Shown here in pieces: positions 35,019-45,867 of a DNA stretch of 64,000 nucleotides. Every line of letters begins with the position of its first letter. Position 1 is the first letter of the stretch. Under the pieces are notes generated by a model, which did no database searches, was not told the origin of the DNA, and saw only the letters and a program-made list of their open reading frames with translations. A program made the translations under genes and the position numbers. Location of the stretch: positions 1,860,001-1,924,000 of the forward strand of contig BSBN01000829.1 of assembly GCA_027924645.1 (NCBI GenBank), read 5' to 3'. Source of the DNA: Cunninghamia lanceolata. Taxonomy: Eukaryota; Streptophyta; Pinopsida; Cupressales; Cupressaceae.

Positions 35019-35859
35019 TGGATTCTTCTCATCATTCATCCTTAGAAGAGTTATTTGAGTACATTATGAATTTTTATAACTTTGAAAATTCACTGATAAG
35101 CATCCTCAAGTCTTTCATCAAATAGCATACATCTATGGTATTGACATGATCGTAAGCACTACCTGTGATATCCTTCGAACAATAGCCTACTTTGAAAGCT
35201 TTCTCACTATCGTGGGTGTTTTCCCTTCAATCTTGGAAAATATCGCTAATTTAATTTCTAAAAATAACCATGGGTAAAGTAGTAGTGAAAACATCATGCT
35301 CTCTCTCCCTTCGTTTCATGACGACATAATAGACATTCTTTCTAAGACCTATGAGAATGACATAGCACTGGGTGATTCATCTAATAAAGAGACTTGTCCC
35401 AACATAACCCCACTTGGTCAAGATATTTTGGCACAAGAAGAAGACAACATTGACATGTTCCTTAACACTACTCTATCATCCCTTCCTACTCTACCTAGCC
35501 AAGATGAAACATTGGATGATGCATGTTCCCTTTGTGAATATTTGCTTCAACCTATTGAAACTAAAAATTTACCAACTAATGTTCAAGAACTCCTCAACTA
35601 CATCTTAAACAAAGAAACAGATCATGCACCTTTACCTGAACATTCACATACCTTGGAGAACAATGAAAATTCACATTACATTGAAGAACAACATTTTCTT
35701 CACAACCAAGGTATTCCAGCACCCTATGTATGGACTAAAATGGGCACTTTTTGGGTTCCTCAACAACTTCACTCAACTGGAATAGGTACTATTGAAGCTC
35801 CTGCATTAACTCATTTAATCGACATAGAAAAGTGTGTTATCCCTTTCAACTATCATTAA
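35019..35859 (+). pseudogene. Element D unrecognised ORF
   Basis: ATG at 35019 opens MDSSHHSSLEELFEYIMNFY. After stops and a frame change, the same kind of sequence continues as IAYIYGIDMIVSTTCDILRT and then uninterrupted from 35296 for 187 codons (MLSLPSFHDDIIDILSKTYE, DNIDMFLNTTLSSLPTLPSQ, EAPALTHLIDIEKCVIPFNY). The product is acidic, with many Leu, Asn and His residues. No membrane segment, zinc knuckle or catalytic triad is visible. I do not recognise the family. Its position, after an untranslated leader downstream of the 5' LTR, is where gag would normally lie. Confidence 0.5.
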
Positions 35860-37156
35860 TAGATACATTTCCATTAACAAATCCTACAATTGTGCCCCAC
35901 GAACTCATGAAAATGTGGAAGAGAGAAGAAGAGATAAAACTTTAACTATTAAAGTAAAGATCAAGATCCATGACAACTACAAGCCCAGTTGTCCCTACAG
36001 GTAAGTATTTCTAACCCTTTACCTCTGTATTGTGCTTCCCCTGTGATGTGTTATGTGTTGTATAGGCCTCCTAGGATGACCCTTGATACTCTTGTAAGGT
36101 CAAGGATATTGGAAGACTACCTCTGTTGTGACCCTTCTTCTATTTGTATCGTCATTCTTCTATATTGGTTCTCCTCTATTTTCATTGTTGTGTGTTGTGT
36201 CTTATGGACATAGCATTGCGGTTGGTGACTTGGGGACACCCTCCTATGTGACTGTCCCTAAGGAACTTGTTTCTCCTCTCTTGATTTATTGTTTACCTTC
36301 CTCTAGTGGTTCTATCTAGTTGGCGGATGATGAAAACATATTATACTGATACGGACCTAGTGTCCCTTCAACGAGAAATAAAAAAATGGACCTAGTCCAT
36401 ACATGATGATGGGGTTGATATATATTATCTGACACATGGCTAGTAGAATCACTCCATGTGCTATCTTGATGTTGTCTTATCGCACTTACAAAACATAACA
36501 GTACTACTGCTTTGTGCACTTTGTCTATCTTGGATCTTGCTTTCCTCGGCTCTCTATGTGAATGATTATATGCATTGTTGTTTATCATGATTATATGGAT
36601 ACTAACACCTTTTCTTGCAGGAAATTGTGTGTTTGTGGGAACATTTGGCGATCATAAAGTACATGTCACATCTGGGGGACATGGTCTTTGTGAGAGCTCA
36701 TGTTCCCTTGTGTGTTTTCTCTCTACCTTAATGTGCTTAATATCATGACATGATATCAACCACCTTAAGGTGGGGGCATATATAAGGTAAGTTGTCTAAT
36801 GATTTTGGTACTAACGAAGCATGTTTGAAGTCCTCTACGAAGGTGGAATGTTGTATCTCTATGCGAGTACACATATTTCTTTCTTTTATATTGCAATCAC
36901 TTAAGCCCTCTGTGGAGACGGGTATGGTGTATTTCTCGAGGAGATTGCACATCCTATCATTTTATAAAAGTCCTCCAAGTATGCGGGGAGTGGATCTAAG
37001 ACTATCCTAACCCTTAAGTGTGTCTTTGGTGATTGTTGTGGCGAAGCCCAATCACCGATGTGTGCCTATAATGTGCCTAAGATGGTTGCAAACCTAGCAA
37101 TAGTTTTCTTACATCGCTTGTTTTCCATGTTTTCTCCGTGTCTTCCATGTGTGTGT
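35860..37156 (+). other. Element D interior without recognisable coding sequence
   Basis: Short chance ORFs only. I see no conserved domain or RNA gene between the ORF and the tandem repeats near 37181. Confidence 0.5.
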
Positions 37157-37180
37157 ATGGCCTGTTTGTTCCCAAGCATA

Positions 37181-37370
37181 GTTTCAAGATTAGTGGCGAT
37201 GAGCTCCTCCTATGCTTTGGGATTTGTATGGCATGTTTGTTCTCAAGTGTAGTTTCAAGACTGGTGTTGATGAGCTCCTCTTACACTTTGAGATTTATTT
37301 GGTGTGTTTGTTGCCCCTTATGCAGTTTCAAGACTAGTGGCAATGAGCTCCTCCTGCATTTGGGTTTTGT
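37181..37370. repeat. About 71-base tandem repeat, roughly 2.7 copies, in element D
   Basis: Units beginning GTTTCAAGA(T/C)TRGTG with GATGAGCTCCTCC start at 37181, 37252 and 37325. They are diverged from one another. The preceding text (37150-37180) resembles the tail of another unit. Confidence 0.8.
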
Positions 37371-37597
37371 GTTTATTTTCCTTGTACTTGCATTTGCATT
37401 TCATATATGAGAAAATGAAAAAGAAAATAATCACTGCATTCATTGTATTCATTGTGTTTTGTGTGTATTCAATGCTATCTTCTCCGTGTTTTCCATGCCT
37501 ATTATTGTCTTCAATGTGTTTGGCGTGTCTTCACCATGCTTGGCATGTTTGTTGACCTTACTTTAATGCATGTATTGGGCTTGCATTTATACATACA

Positions 37598-37614
37598 TTA
37601 AAGTGGGGACTAAA
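37598..37614 (+). other. Element D polypurine-like tract
   Basis: TTAAAGTGGGGACTAAA abuts the right LTR start at 37615; G/A-rich with interruptions. Confidence 0.6.
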
Positions 37615-38850
37615 TGTTATGTTGAAAAATATCCCCTTGGGGGATTTTCCCTCTTAAGGTTTAGCTCCCGGGTCCTTAGAATTCATTTAGAGCATCTTGT
37701 GTGTTAATTTTGACTCCCGATGAGAAAACCTTGAAGTCTTATGGAAAATAGGACTAGGGGTGCTATTTTGATGATCCCTTAACAAAAATGGGAGGGTGGA
37801 CTTGGGCACTAGCACCCTAGTCCTACCCTATTTTAGGTCTACCCTAAATTTAAATGTCAATTTTATGACTGTTATTTAGGTCCTATGTCAACATCTCAAG
37901 TTTGAATTACAAAATTCTTAGCGAGAATGGTTGTAGTTGCATATATAAGCATGATTAGGTTTTCATTTGTAATCTAGAAGCTAACTAGAAGATGATATAG
38001 ATATTCATTATTGTAGAGTAGAGCATTGTTAATGTGTTTGTGATTGTAGATTTGACTTCATCTTCTAGTGTGATTGAAGAGCCTTCATTTATGTGAGATC
38101 TACACAACAAGGTGATATCTATTATGTTTTTGATCATTTATCATTTGGATTTTACCTCTATCTCACAAGGATACACACTCTCATCTGACAACGGTGTTCA
38201 GAAGACTTTAATGTCTCTCCAGGGCTTGACCGAGGCAAACCTCTAAACACCACAACCCCCTCCCACACTCCTTTGTGATTGCAAGCTACAGGTATTGATT
38301 TTTGCAGAGTGGAGTTACAAAAAGGAGGTTGTAGAAAACAAGGATTTGGGATCCAAAAGAAAGAGGACAAAGGTGAACATTTCGGGACAAGGGTGCTAGT
38401 GCCAGTGTCCTCCATCTTTTCTAGGGAAGAAACAGAAGATATAGTGCAGATCAGTGTTAGAAGGAGATTTAGATTCCGTGACGAAAAATGCACCTTAGAC
38501 AGGGGCGCTAGTGCTAGTGTCCTAGATTATTTTGCATTCCAAATTTTGAAAACCAGTGAGTTAAGAATCTCTGTCCTTCATCTCAATCTAAAAGGATTTA
38601 TCGTAATTCATTAATTTGCTTACTATTTTTCTTATTTAGGGTTTTGAGAGTAATTGAGCATTAAATTGAGATATTGTTTGATACATCTGAACTTTCACAT
38701 CATTCTAAGTGGCAGCCCAACCTGATAGGTGATTTCTCTCACTTAGTGGAGATTCAACTTGGTTGATATGCCCTTGAATGTTTGGTGAGAAGGGAGGATT
38801 TGCCTTTGCAACCTAAACCAAAACATTTTCTCCCTTTTAACTACTAAATA
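37615..38850 (+). repeat. Element D 3' LTR
   Basis: Begins TGTTATGTTGAAAAATATCC and ends CTACTAAATA, immediately before GAGAT (38851). Many differences from the left copy are C-to-T or G-to-A transitions, as expected for methylated DNA decay. Confidence 0.87.
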
Positions 38851-38855
38851 GAGAT

Positions 38856-39900
38856 GATAGGGTCAAAATAATAAGAAGAATGGTAAGTGTTTAGGAAGAT
38901 AAAAATATTGCATTGCTATCTAAGATTGAACCTAAGAACTTGAAAGAATCAAGTGAAATAAGAATTGGATAGAGGCTATAGATGAAGAGTTGAACCAAAT
39001 TGAGAATAATGATACTTGGGAACTACTCCCAAGACCTAAGGACAAAAATATAATTGGCACTAAGTGGGTGTTCAGAAATAAGCTGAATGAAGATTGTCAG
39101 GTTGTGAGAAACAAAGAAAGATTGGTATGTAAAGGGTATGCACAAGTGGAAGGTGTTGATTTTGAAGAGACTTTTGCTCCAGTTGCTAGGATGGCAGCCA
39201 TAAGGATGTTCTTAGATAATGCTAGATTTAAGAACTTCAAAGTATATCAAATGGATGTTAAGTCTTCTTTTTTGAATGGAGATCTAGAAGAAGTCTACAT
39301 TGAACAACCAGAAGGGTTTCTACTATCAGAGAATAAATACTATGTGTGCAGGTTGAAGAAGGCACTTTATGGGTTGAAACAAGCCCCCAGAGCATGGTAT
39401 GCAAGGCTTGATAAGTATCTTCAATAACAAGGGTTTAAAAAGGGAGTTGTGGATAGCAACTTGTACATCAAGACCATAGGTGATGATTTGTTGATAGTAG
39501 TGGTCTATGTGGATGATATCATTTTTAGAGGAAGTAATGATGACATGTGTCAGATATTTTCTATGGAGATGTCTATGCTTGGAGAAATATTCTTCTTTCT
39601 TGGTTTACAAATATCACAATTAGAGAAGGGAATTTTCATTTCACAAACCAAGTATGTAAAGGAGATGTTGAAAAAGTTTAGAATGGAAGATTGTAATCCT
39701 ATAAGTACACTTGTGGTTAGAGGATGTAAGTTGAGTAAAGATGATGAGTCACCTGAAGCAAACCAAATGCTTTATAGATCAATGATTGGAAGTCTTTTCT
39801 ACTTGATAGCTTCAAGGATGGATATTATGCAAACAATTGGAACAGTAGAAAGATTTCAAGCTGCACCAAAGGAAATACATGTTCAAGTAGTGTACAAAGA
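38856..39900 (+). pseudogene. Element A reverse transcriptase
   Basis: Copia RT_2 domain: [60 protein letters not shown] (38990-39427). [20 protein letters not shown] and [20 protein letters not shown] follow, and then a stop at 39424. The second part (39449-39922) has the catalytic YVDDIIF motif, then MSMLGEIFFFLGLQISQLEK and SMIGSLFYLIASRMDIM. The sequence loses homology around 39890, before the RNase H domain. RT itself is only interrupted by one stop and a short frame offset, so it is the best-preserved domain of element A. Confidence 0.92.
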
Positions 39901-40790
39901 GAGATTATCCTATTATATTTGAAAGGAAGCATGATATGCGGAGATGCTGCCTACACTAATCTACTAAGGAAAGATTTATGCAAATTTTAACTTTTACAGT
40001 TATAGATTAAGATGCACATTAACAAAAAGGTAATAACAACATCCAAATTCAAATACAAAACTCACAACATAAGATATACGTGGGGAAAACCCTTTCGGGT
40101 GAAAAACCCCACACTCCAAATCCTGCACAATGTATTATCAAATCAAAAGATGATTACAACACACTCGCAATGCAAGCTCTTTCAGGAGTACACAATGCCA
40201 ATTCTCATTTGCATCCCATGACCTTTCGTATTCTCTAGCCGCTTATTGATCAAGCCTCTTTGGAAGTTATCCAATGTTAGTTTTTTGTTGGCTAATAACA
40301 AACTAACTGTTGATGCCTCTATTAAATATAGGATATTTTTTTCTTCGAGGGTGTTACCCCCAGCAACTCCCACTAGGGGCGTTGACCCCAGATTCCTACT
40401 GTGGGATCCGCCTCCAAGCCCCCACTGGGGGGATAAGCCCCCCGGGCCCTACAGGAGGGGCTCCACCCCCTGCACTCCTTCATTAATTATTTTTGAAGGA
40501 AATTATGACTGAGAAAGTCACAAAAATTTTACTTTGCTACATGTACCCGCAGCTTTATAGCATGACCAGTCACCACATACTAACAACTTGTCACACATGT
40601 CATTTCATCTATTACATGTCATAGAATCTATCATAACTGATGACACGTGACCACAAGGTGTCGACACATGGAAAAACTATGCCAATTCAACATGGGATGC
40701 CTACCTCCTCATATGAGGACAAAATTTACATAGAAAATTACAATAGTAGGAAAAAATAAATAAATACAACATTATGAACTTGCAAAGGTT
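39901..40790. repeat. Unassigned LTR-like segment replacing the end of element A pol
   Basis: No coding match. At 40077-40115 it carries the GGGGAAAACCC...GGGTGAAAAACCCC motif that also marks the LTRs of B, E and G, so it may be a solo or truncated copia LTR in minus orientation. A GC-rich hairpin-forming block lies at 40355-40475. Borders are not determined. Confidence 0.4.
40355..40475. repeat. GC-rich block with stacked C/G-run inverted repeats
   Basis: Runs such as CCCCCACTGGGGGG, AAGCCCCCCGGGCC and GGAGGGGCTCCACCCC alternate within 120 bases, in surroundings of much lower GC. Several can fold as short hairpins. Confidence 0.65.
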
Positions 40791-40795
40791 GAGAC

Positions 40796-42258
40796 TATTG
40801 AACTGCATCGGACAACTAAGAGGGGGGTGAATCAGTTGTCCTAAAACTTTTAACCAAATATGATCATCAAATTATCAATTACTTATATTCAGATATAACC
40901 ATGAAAGCATCAAATGAGAAGCTCAACACAAAAGCATAAAAAACACAGGAGACACTAGATTTTTATGTGGAAAACCCTAAAATGGGAAAAAACATAGTGG
41001 GTTTTAGCCCACAGAAATATATAAGTTATATCAATACCGAAGAATAGAGGCTCACTACCTATAAGTCTCACTGCCCAAATTTCTCACTGCAAAGAAAGGC
41101 TCATTGCCTATGGATGGCTCACTACCAAAGGGTGGCTCACTACCAAAGGAAGGCTCGCTGCCAAAAGGTTGAACTAAGATAACAACATCTACTTCATGCC
41201 AAAGTTCAGTTCCATTAAAGCACAAACACCTATGCTCTGCTCTATTACCTTACTTCACTTCATCTTCGCATCATCATACTTTGGTTCATTTTTATGACTC
41301 AATTACAAGTATTTATACACTACATCAATCTTTGAATGATCAAGGTCGGCATTACAATCATCAACCATTGGAACAATCTCCAAGGTTGGCATTACAAACA
41401 TACATAAAATAGGTCTGGACCTAATACAAATTTAGATAAGGAAAAGATGTAAGAATGTATGTGGATCACGCCATACTTTAGCTGGGACTTAAACATAATC
41501 TTCTATGCTACAATATGCTATCACAATCTTCAATGTATCTCTACAGGTGATGAATTCAACTAGGTCGGCCAAGACTGATGTTAACATAAGTATTCTCAAG
41601 AACTTGCTTCATGCACAATCTGAATTACACCTTGCAGACCAATCTGAATGTAGGAGCATGATCAAGAGACATACACAAGCACATTGTAATCACTAGGAAC
41701 AACTACATGATCTCTAACAAGTCTATCAGTAAGATTCTTCAAACTAGAGCACAAGAATAACACTGCTAGCCACTGTCATGAGTAACAGATAGCTTGTGGA
41801 CCACCAAATCACAAACCATTACACTTGAAGGCATTTACCATCATCACATACTTACTTCCAGAACCGCAGACCAAAATCCTTCAATGTGGAGGAATGCGGA
41901 GAAAAATACTTTCTTCCTGTCACCACCAAACACATAGAAAAAGCTATTTTCACTCTGGTGAACATAACTCACTCAATTCTTCATACCAAAGGCTCAAACT
42001 TGGAATATAATATCTTCAAATAGGCTTCTAAATAACTTCTAATCCGTAGGTAAAGATATTTATTGTATAGGAAATGTAGAGCATTCTTCTAGACTGTTCT
42101 TCTGCATGTAATGTATTATTTCTACTACAACACATTGTTATCATCGAAGGGGCTAATTTTCTCAATATCCTCAACAAAGTAAGAGCATAGTTGACACCAA
42201 TGACAACATAGATATGTTGACATCAATGACAACACTGATTAGGCACATACTTGCAACA
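40796..42258 (-). repeat. Element E 3' LTR (left)
   Basis: Begins TATTGAACTGCATCGGACAA and ends CATACTTGCAACA. It matches 44393-45805. A short tandem series of GGCTCACTGCC(T/A)-like units lies at about 41090-41165 and is longer than in the other copy. Confidence 0.9.
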
Positions 42259-42270
42259 ATATCCCCCTTT
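42259..42270 (-). other. Element E polypurine tract
   Basis: ATATCCCCCTTT on the plus strand, that is, AAAGGGGGATAT in element orientation, directly at the LTR edge. Confidence 0.85.
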
Positions 42271-42558
42271 GTCATTGATGGCAACATATGATGTGAAAAT
42301 TTGAAAAGACCACCAAGACAAGATTCTCCCCCTTTCTCTTTACACATCTACATTCTTTTTCCCCTTGAGTTTTTCACATGATTTCTCTCCCCCTTTGACA
42401 ATAATGGCAAAGGGAACATACTTGCATGCTACTTCTCTGATCCATTTACGTTACCAGAAACATTTAGCTACTCCCCCTGAGAGGTAGCCTTTAGAACATC
42501 AATCCAGATCAAGAAATGACACTTTGACCTCCATTGGATTGATGCACTCCTATGCATC

Positions 42559-44300
42559 TTAGTTTAGGACAGGACGGGTAATGACCCCTAACTTCTCTCT
42601 AAGATACTCAAAGCTATCTTTAGGCAAAGGCTTAGTAAAAATGTCCACAATTTGATCCTTTGTGGACACATATTCCAACTTTACTTCATTCTCTATCACC
42701 TTCTCTCTCAAAAAGGGATACCTTATTGATATGTGCTTTGTTCTTGAGTGCATTACTAGATTCTTTGAAATGTTTATGGCACTTGTATTGTCACAAAAGA
42801 TTGCAATTGGATCTTCATACACAACTCTTATATACTTCAAAGTCTACTTCATCCATAATACTTGAGTGCAACAACATGCTGCTGCAATATACTCTGCTTC
42901 TACAGTTGACAAAGATATTGAATCTTGTTTTTTGCTTAGCCATGAGACCAATCTATTACCCAAGAAGAAGGTACCTCCACTTGTACTCTTTTTATCATCA
43001 ACATCTCCGGCCCAATCTACATCTATATAAGTACTGAGAGTGAAATCATTGTTCTTTGGATACCATAAGCCATAATCTGGAGTACCTTTCAAATGCCTCA
43101 AGATTCTCTTAACTACCATCACATGTGAGTCTATTGGATCAGCTTGAAACCTTGCACCAAGACAAATTGCATGCATAATATTAGGTCTGGTTTGAGCTAG
43201 ATAAAGCAATCCTCCAATCATGGAACTGTATTTTTTCTGATTAGCCTTAGGTGATTCATTAGTTTTGCTCAACTTGCAACCAGTCACCATAGGAGTACAT
43301 ACCGGTTTAGAGTCTTCCATCTCAAACTTCTTCAACAACTCTTTCACATACTTAGACTAAGATATGAAGATTCCTTTATCTGATTGATTAATTTGTAGAC
43401 CCACAAAAAAATTAATTTCACCAAACATGGACATTTCAAATTCACTTTTCATCTCACCAGTAAACCTTACACACATACCTTCATTTCCTCCACAGATAAT
43501 GTCATCAACAAAGAACTCAACAACCAAGATCTGATCATCATTGATTTTGAAGTACAGATTGCTATCTGCAGTACCTTTACTAAATCCCAATTGTAATAAA
43601 TATTTGTCTAACCTTGCATACTAGGCTCTAGGAGCTTGTTTGAGTCCATATAATGATTTTTTCAACCTATATACCATATCACCTTGATTTGACAATTGAA
43701 ATCCCTCCGGTTGCTCAATGTATACTTCCTCTTCTAATTCACCATTCAGGAAGGAAGATTTCACATCCATCTGATATAGCTTAAAATCTTTGTGAGATGC
43801 AAATGCCAGAAACATTCTGATTGCTTCAATCTAAGCTACTGGGGCAAAGGTTTCTTCAAAATCTATCCTTTCAATTTGAGAATATCCTTTGCATACAAGT
43901 CTTGTTTCATTCCTTACAACTTCTCCATTTTCATTCAGCTTATTCCTAAAAACCCATTTAGTTCTAATGACATTTTTGTCAGTAGGTCTAGGAACTAATT
44001 CCCAAGTTTCATTCTTCTCTATCTGCAATAGTTCTTCATCCATTGCCTTTACCGAATTTTCATCATTGCATGCTTCATTTAAAGTTTTAAGGTCCACAAC
44101 TTTTGTCAACACAGAGTCACTTAAGAAACTTAGCAGAGCATCCTTTGCTTTGACATCCACATCATATTCTTTAATTTCATCTTTAGTCATCAAACTATTT
44201 GGAGGCATGGTATGTTTTGCTTCTGCGGCTTTCCAAACTTTATAACCAAGACAAGGAAGATGGCTTTTCATTCATGCCTTCCAAAGATCATAATTTGTCC
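42559..44300 (-). pseudogene. Element E gag-RT-RNase H, with gag start fused to RT by deletion
   Basis: The frame at 44271-43831 opens in the gag N-terminal region (GYKVWKAAEAKHTMPPNSLM, KAKDALLSFLSDSVLTKVVD, LKTLNEA). It passes without interruption into RT ([49 protein letters not shown]). RT continues at 43815-43621 ([20 protein letters not shown]) and 43590-43357, where the catalytic YVDDI reads FVDDI. RNase H follows at 43347-42844 (IDVDWAGDVDDKKSTSGGTF, STVEAEYIAAACCCTQVLWM) and 42840-42559 (FCDNTSAINISKNLVMHSRT, FTKPLPKDSFEYLREKLG). Only a few stops separate these segments. Confidence 0.9.
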
Positions 44301-44378
44301 CATCAAAATGTGGAGCTTCCTTCTTATAAGACGTCCTAGATCTTCCTCAAGCTGTTAGGCTTTCTTCAGAGGAACTTG

Positions 44379-44390
44379 GCTCTGATACCA
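44379..44390 (-). other. Element E primer-binding site, exact tRNA-iMet match
   Basis: GCTCTGATACCA on the plus strand is the complement of TGGTATCAGAGC, two bases inside the LTR at 44393. Confidence 0.9.
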
Positions 44391-44392
44391 AT

Positions 44393-45805
44393 TGTTGAAC
44401 TACATTGGACAACTGAGAAGGGCAGGTGAATCAGTTGTCCTAAAAATTTTAACCAAATATGATCATCAACTTATCAATTACTTATATTCAAATACAACCA
44501 TGAAAGCATCAAATGAGAAGCTCAACACAAAAGCATAAACAACATAGGAGACACTAGATTTTTATGTGGAAAACCCTAAAAAGGAAAAACCACGGTGGGT
44601 GTTAGCCCACAGAAATATATAAGTTATATCAATACCAAAAAATAGAGGTTCACTGCCCAAATTGTTCACTGCAAAGAAAGGCTCACTGTCTGTGGATGGC
44701 TCACTGCCAAAGGGTTGAATTGATATAACTACATCTACTTCATGCCAAAGTTCAGTTCCATTGAAGCATAAACACCTCTGCTCTGCTTTGCTACCTTACT
44801 TCACTTCATCTTCACATCATCACACTTTAGTTCATTTTCATGAATCAATTACAAGTATTTATACAAGTTACATCAACCTTGGAATAATCATCAAGGTTGG
44901 CATTACAATCATCAACTATTGGAACAATCTCCAAGGTTGGCATTACAAACATACATAAAATAGGTCTGGACCTAATACAAATTTAGCTAAGGAAAAGATG
45001 TAAGAATGTATGCAGATCACGCCATGCTTTAGCTGGGACTCAAACACAATCTTCCACACTCCAACATTCTATCACAATCTTTGATGTATCTCTACAGGTG
45101 ATGAATTCAACCAGGTCGGCCAAGACTGATGTTAACACAAGTATTCTCAAGAACTTGCTTCATGCACTATCTTAATTACACCTTGCGGACCAATCTGAAT
45201 GTAGGAGCATGATTAGGAGACATCCACAAGCACATTGTAATCACTAGGAACAACCGCATGATCTCTAACAACTCAATCAGTAAGATTCTTCAAACCAGAG
45301 CATAAGAACAACACTGCCAACCACTGTCATAAGTAAAAGATAGCTTGTGGACCACCAAATCATGAACCATTACACTTGAAGGCATTTACCATCATCACAG
45401 ACTTACTTCTAGAACCACAGACCAAAATCTTTCAATGTGGAGGAATGCAGAGTAAAATACTTTCTCCCTGTCACCACCAAACACAGAAAAAGTTGTTTTC
45501 ACTCTGGTGAACATAACTCACTCAATTCTTCATACCAGAGGCTCAAACTTGGAATATAACATCTTCAAATAGGCTTCTAAATAATTTCCAATCCACAAGT
45601 AAAATATTTATTCTATAAGAAATGCAAAGCATTCTTCTGAATTGTTCTTCTGCATGTAATGCATTGTTTCTATTGCAACACATTGTTATCACCGGAGGGG
45701 CTAATTTTCTCAATATCCTCAACAAAGTAAGAGCACAGTTGACACCAATGACAATATAGATATGTTGCATCAATGAAAACACTAATTAGGCACATACTTG
45801 AAATA
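44393..45805 (-). repeat. Element E 5' LTR (right)
   Basis: Begins TGTTGAACTACATTGGACAA. The terminal CAACA of the partner reads AAATA here. Followed by GAGGC. Confidence 0.88.
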
Positions 45806-45852
45806 GAGGCACCTTAATTCCCAACAATATGCATAAGTTGGTTTCCATCAAT

Positions 45853-45867
45853 GACAAAGGGGGAGAT
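45853..45867 (+). other. Element A polypurine tract
   Basis: GACAAAGGGGGAGAT directly precedes the 3' LTR start TGTTGGAATATG. It is the only remnant of A's 3' untranslated region after element E. Confidence 0.88.

Larger units (their letters stand above)
32735..38850 (+). mobile_element. Element D: non-autonomous LTR element nested in A
   Basis: Two LTR copies of about 1.25 kb (32735 to about 33995, and 37615-38850) are bracketed by GAGAT. A purine-rich tract, TTAAAGTGGGGACTAAA, precedes the right LTR, giving plus orientation. The 3.6 kb interior shows no protease, integrase, RT or zinc knuckle. It holds an AT-rich leader with repeats, one decayed ORF at 35019-35859, and a tandem repeat near 37181. 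The PBS is not clear. It is best classed as a large non-autonomous derivative; its autonomous partner is not in this window. Confidence 0.85.
40796..45805 (-). mobile_element. Element E: internally deleted copia element nested in A
   Basis: LTRs lie at 40796-42258 and 44393-45805. The PBS at 44379-44390 and polypurine tract at 42259-42270 give minus orientation. Target duplications are GAGAC (40791-40795) and GAGGC (45806-45810), one base apart. The 2.1 kb interior joins the start of gag directly to RT, deleting the rest of gag, protease and integrase, and then runs through RNase H. The surviving pol has few stops, so insertion is probably more recent than that of A. Confidence 0.9.
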
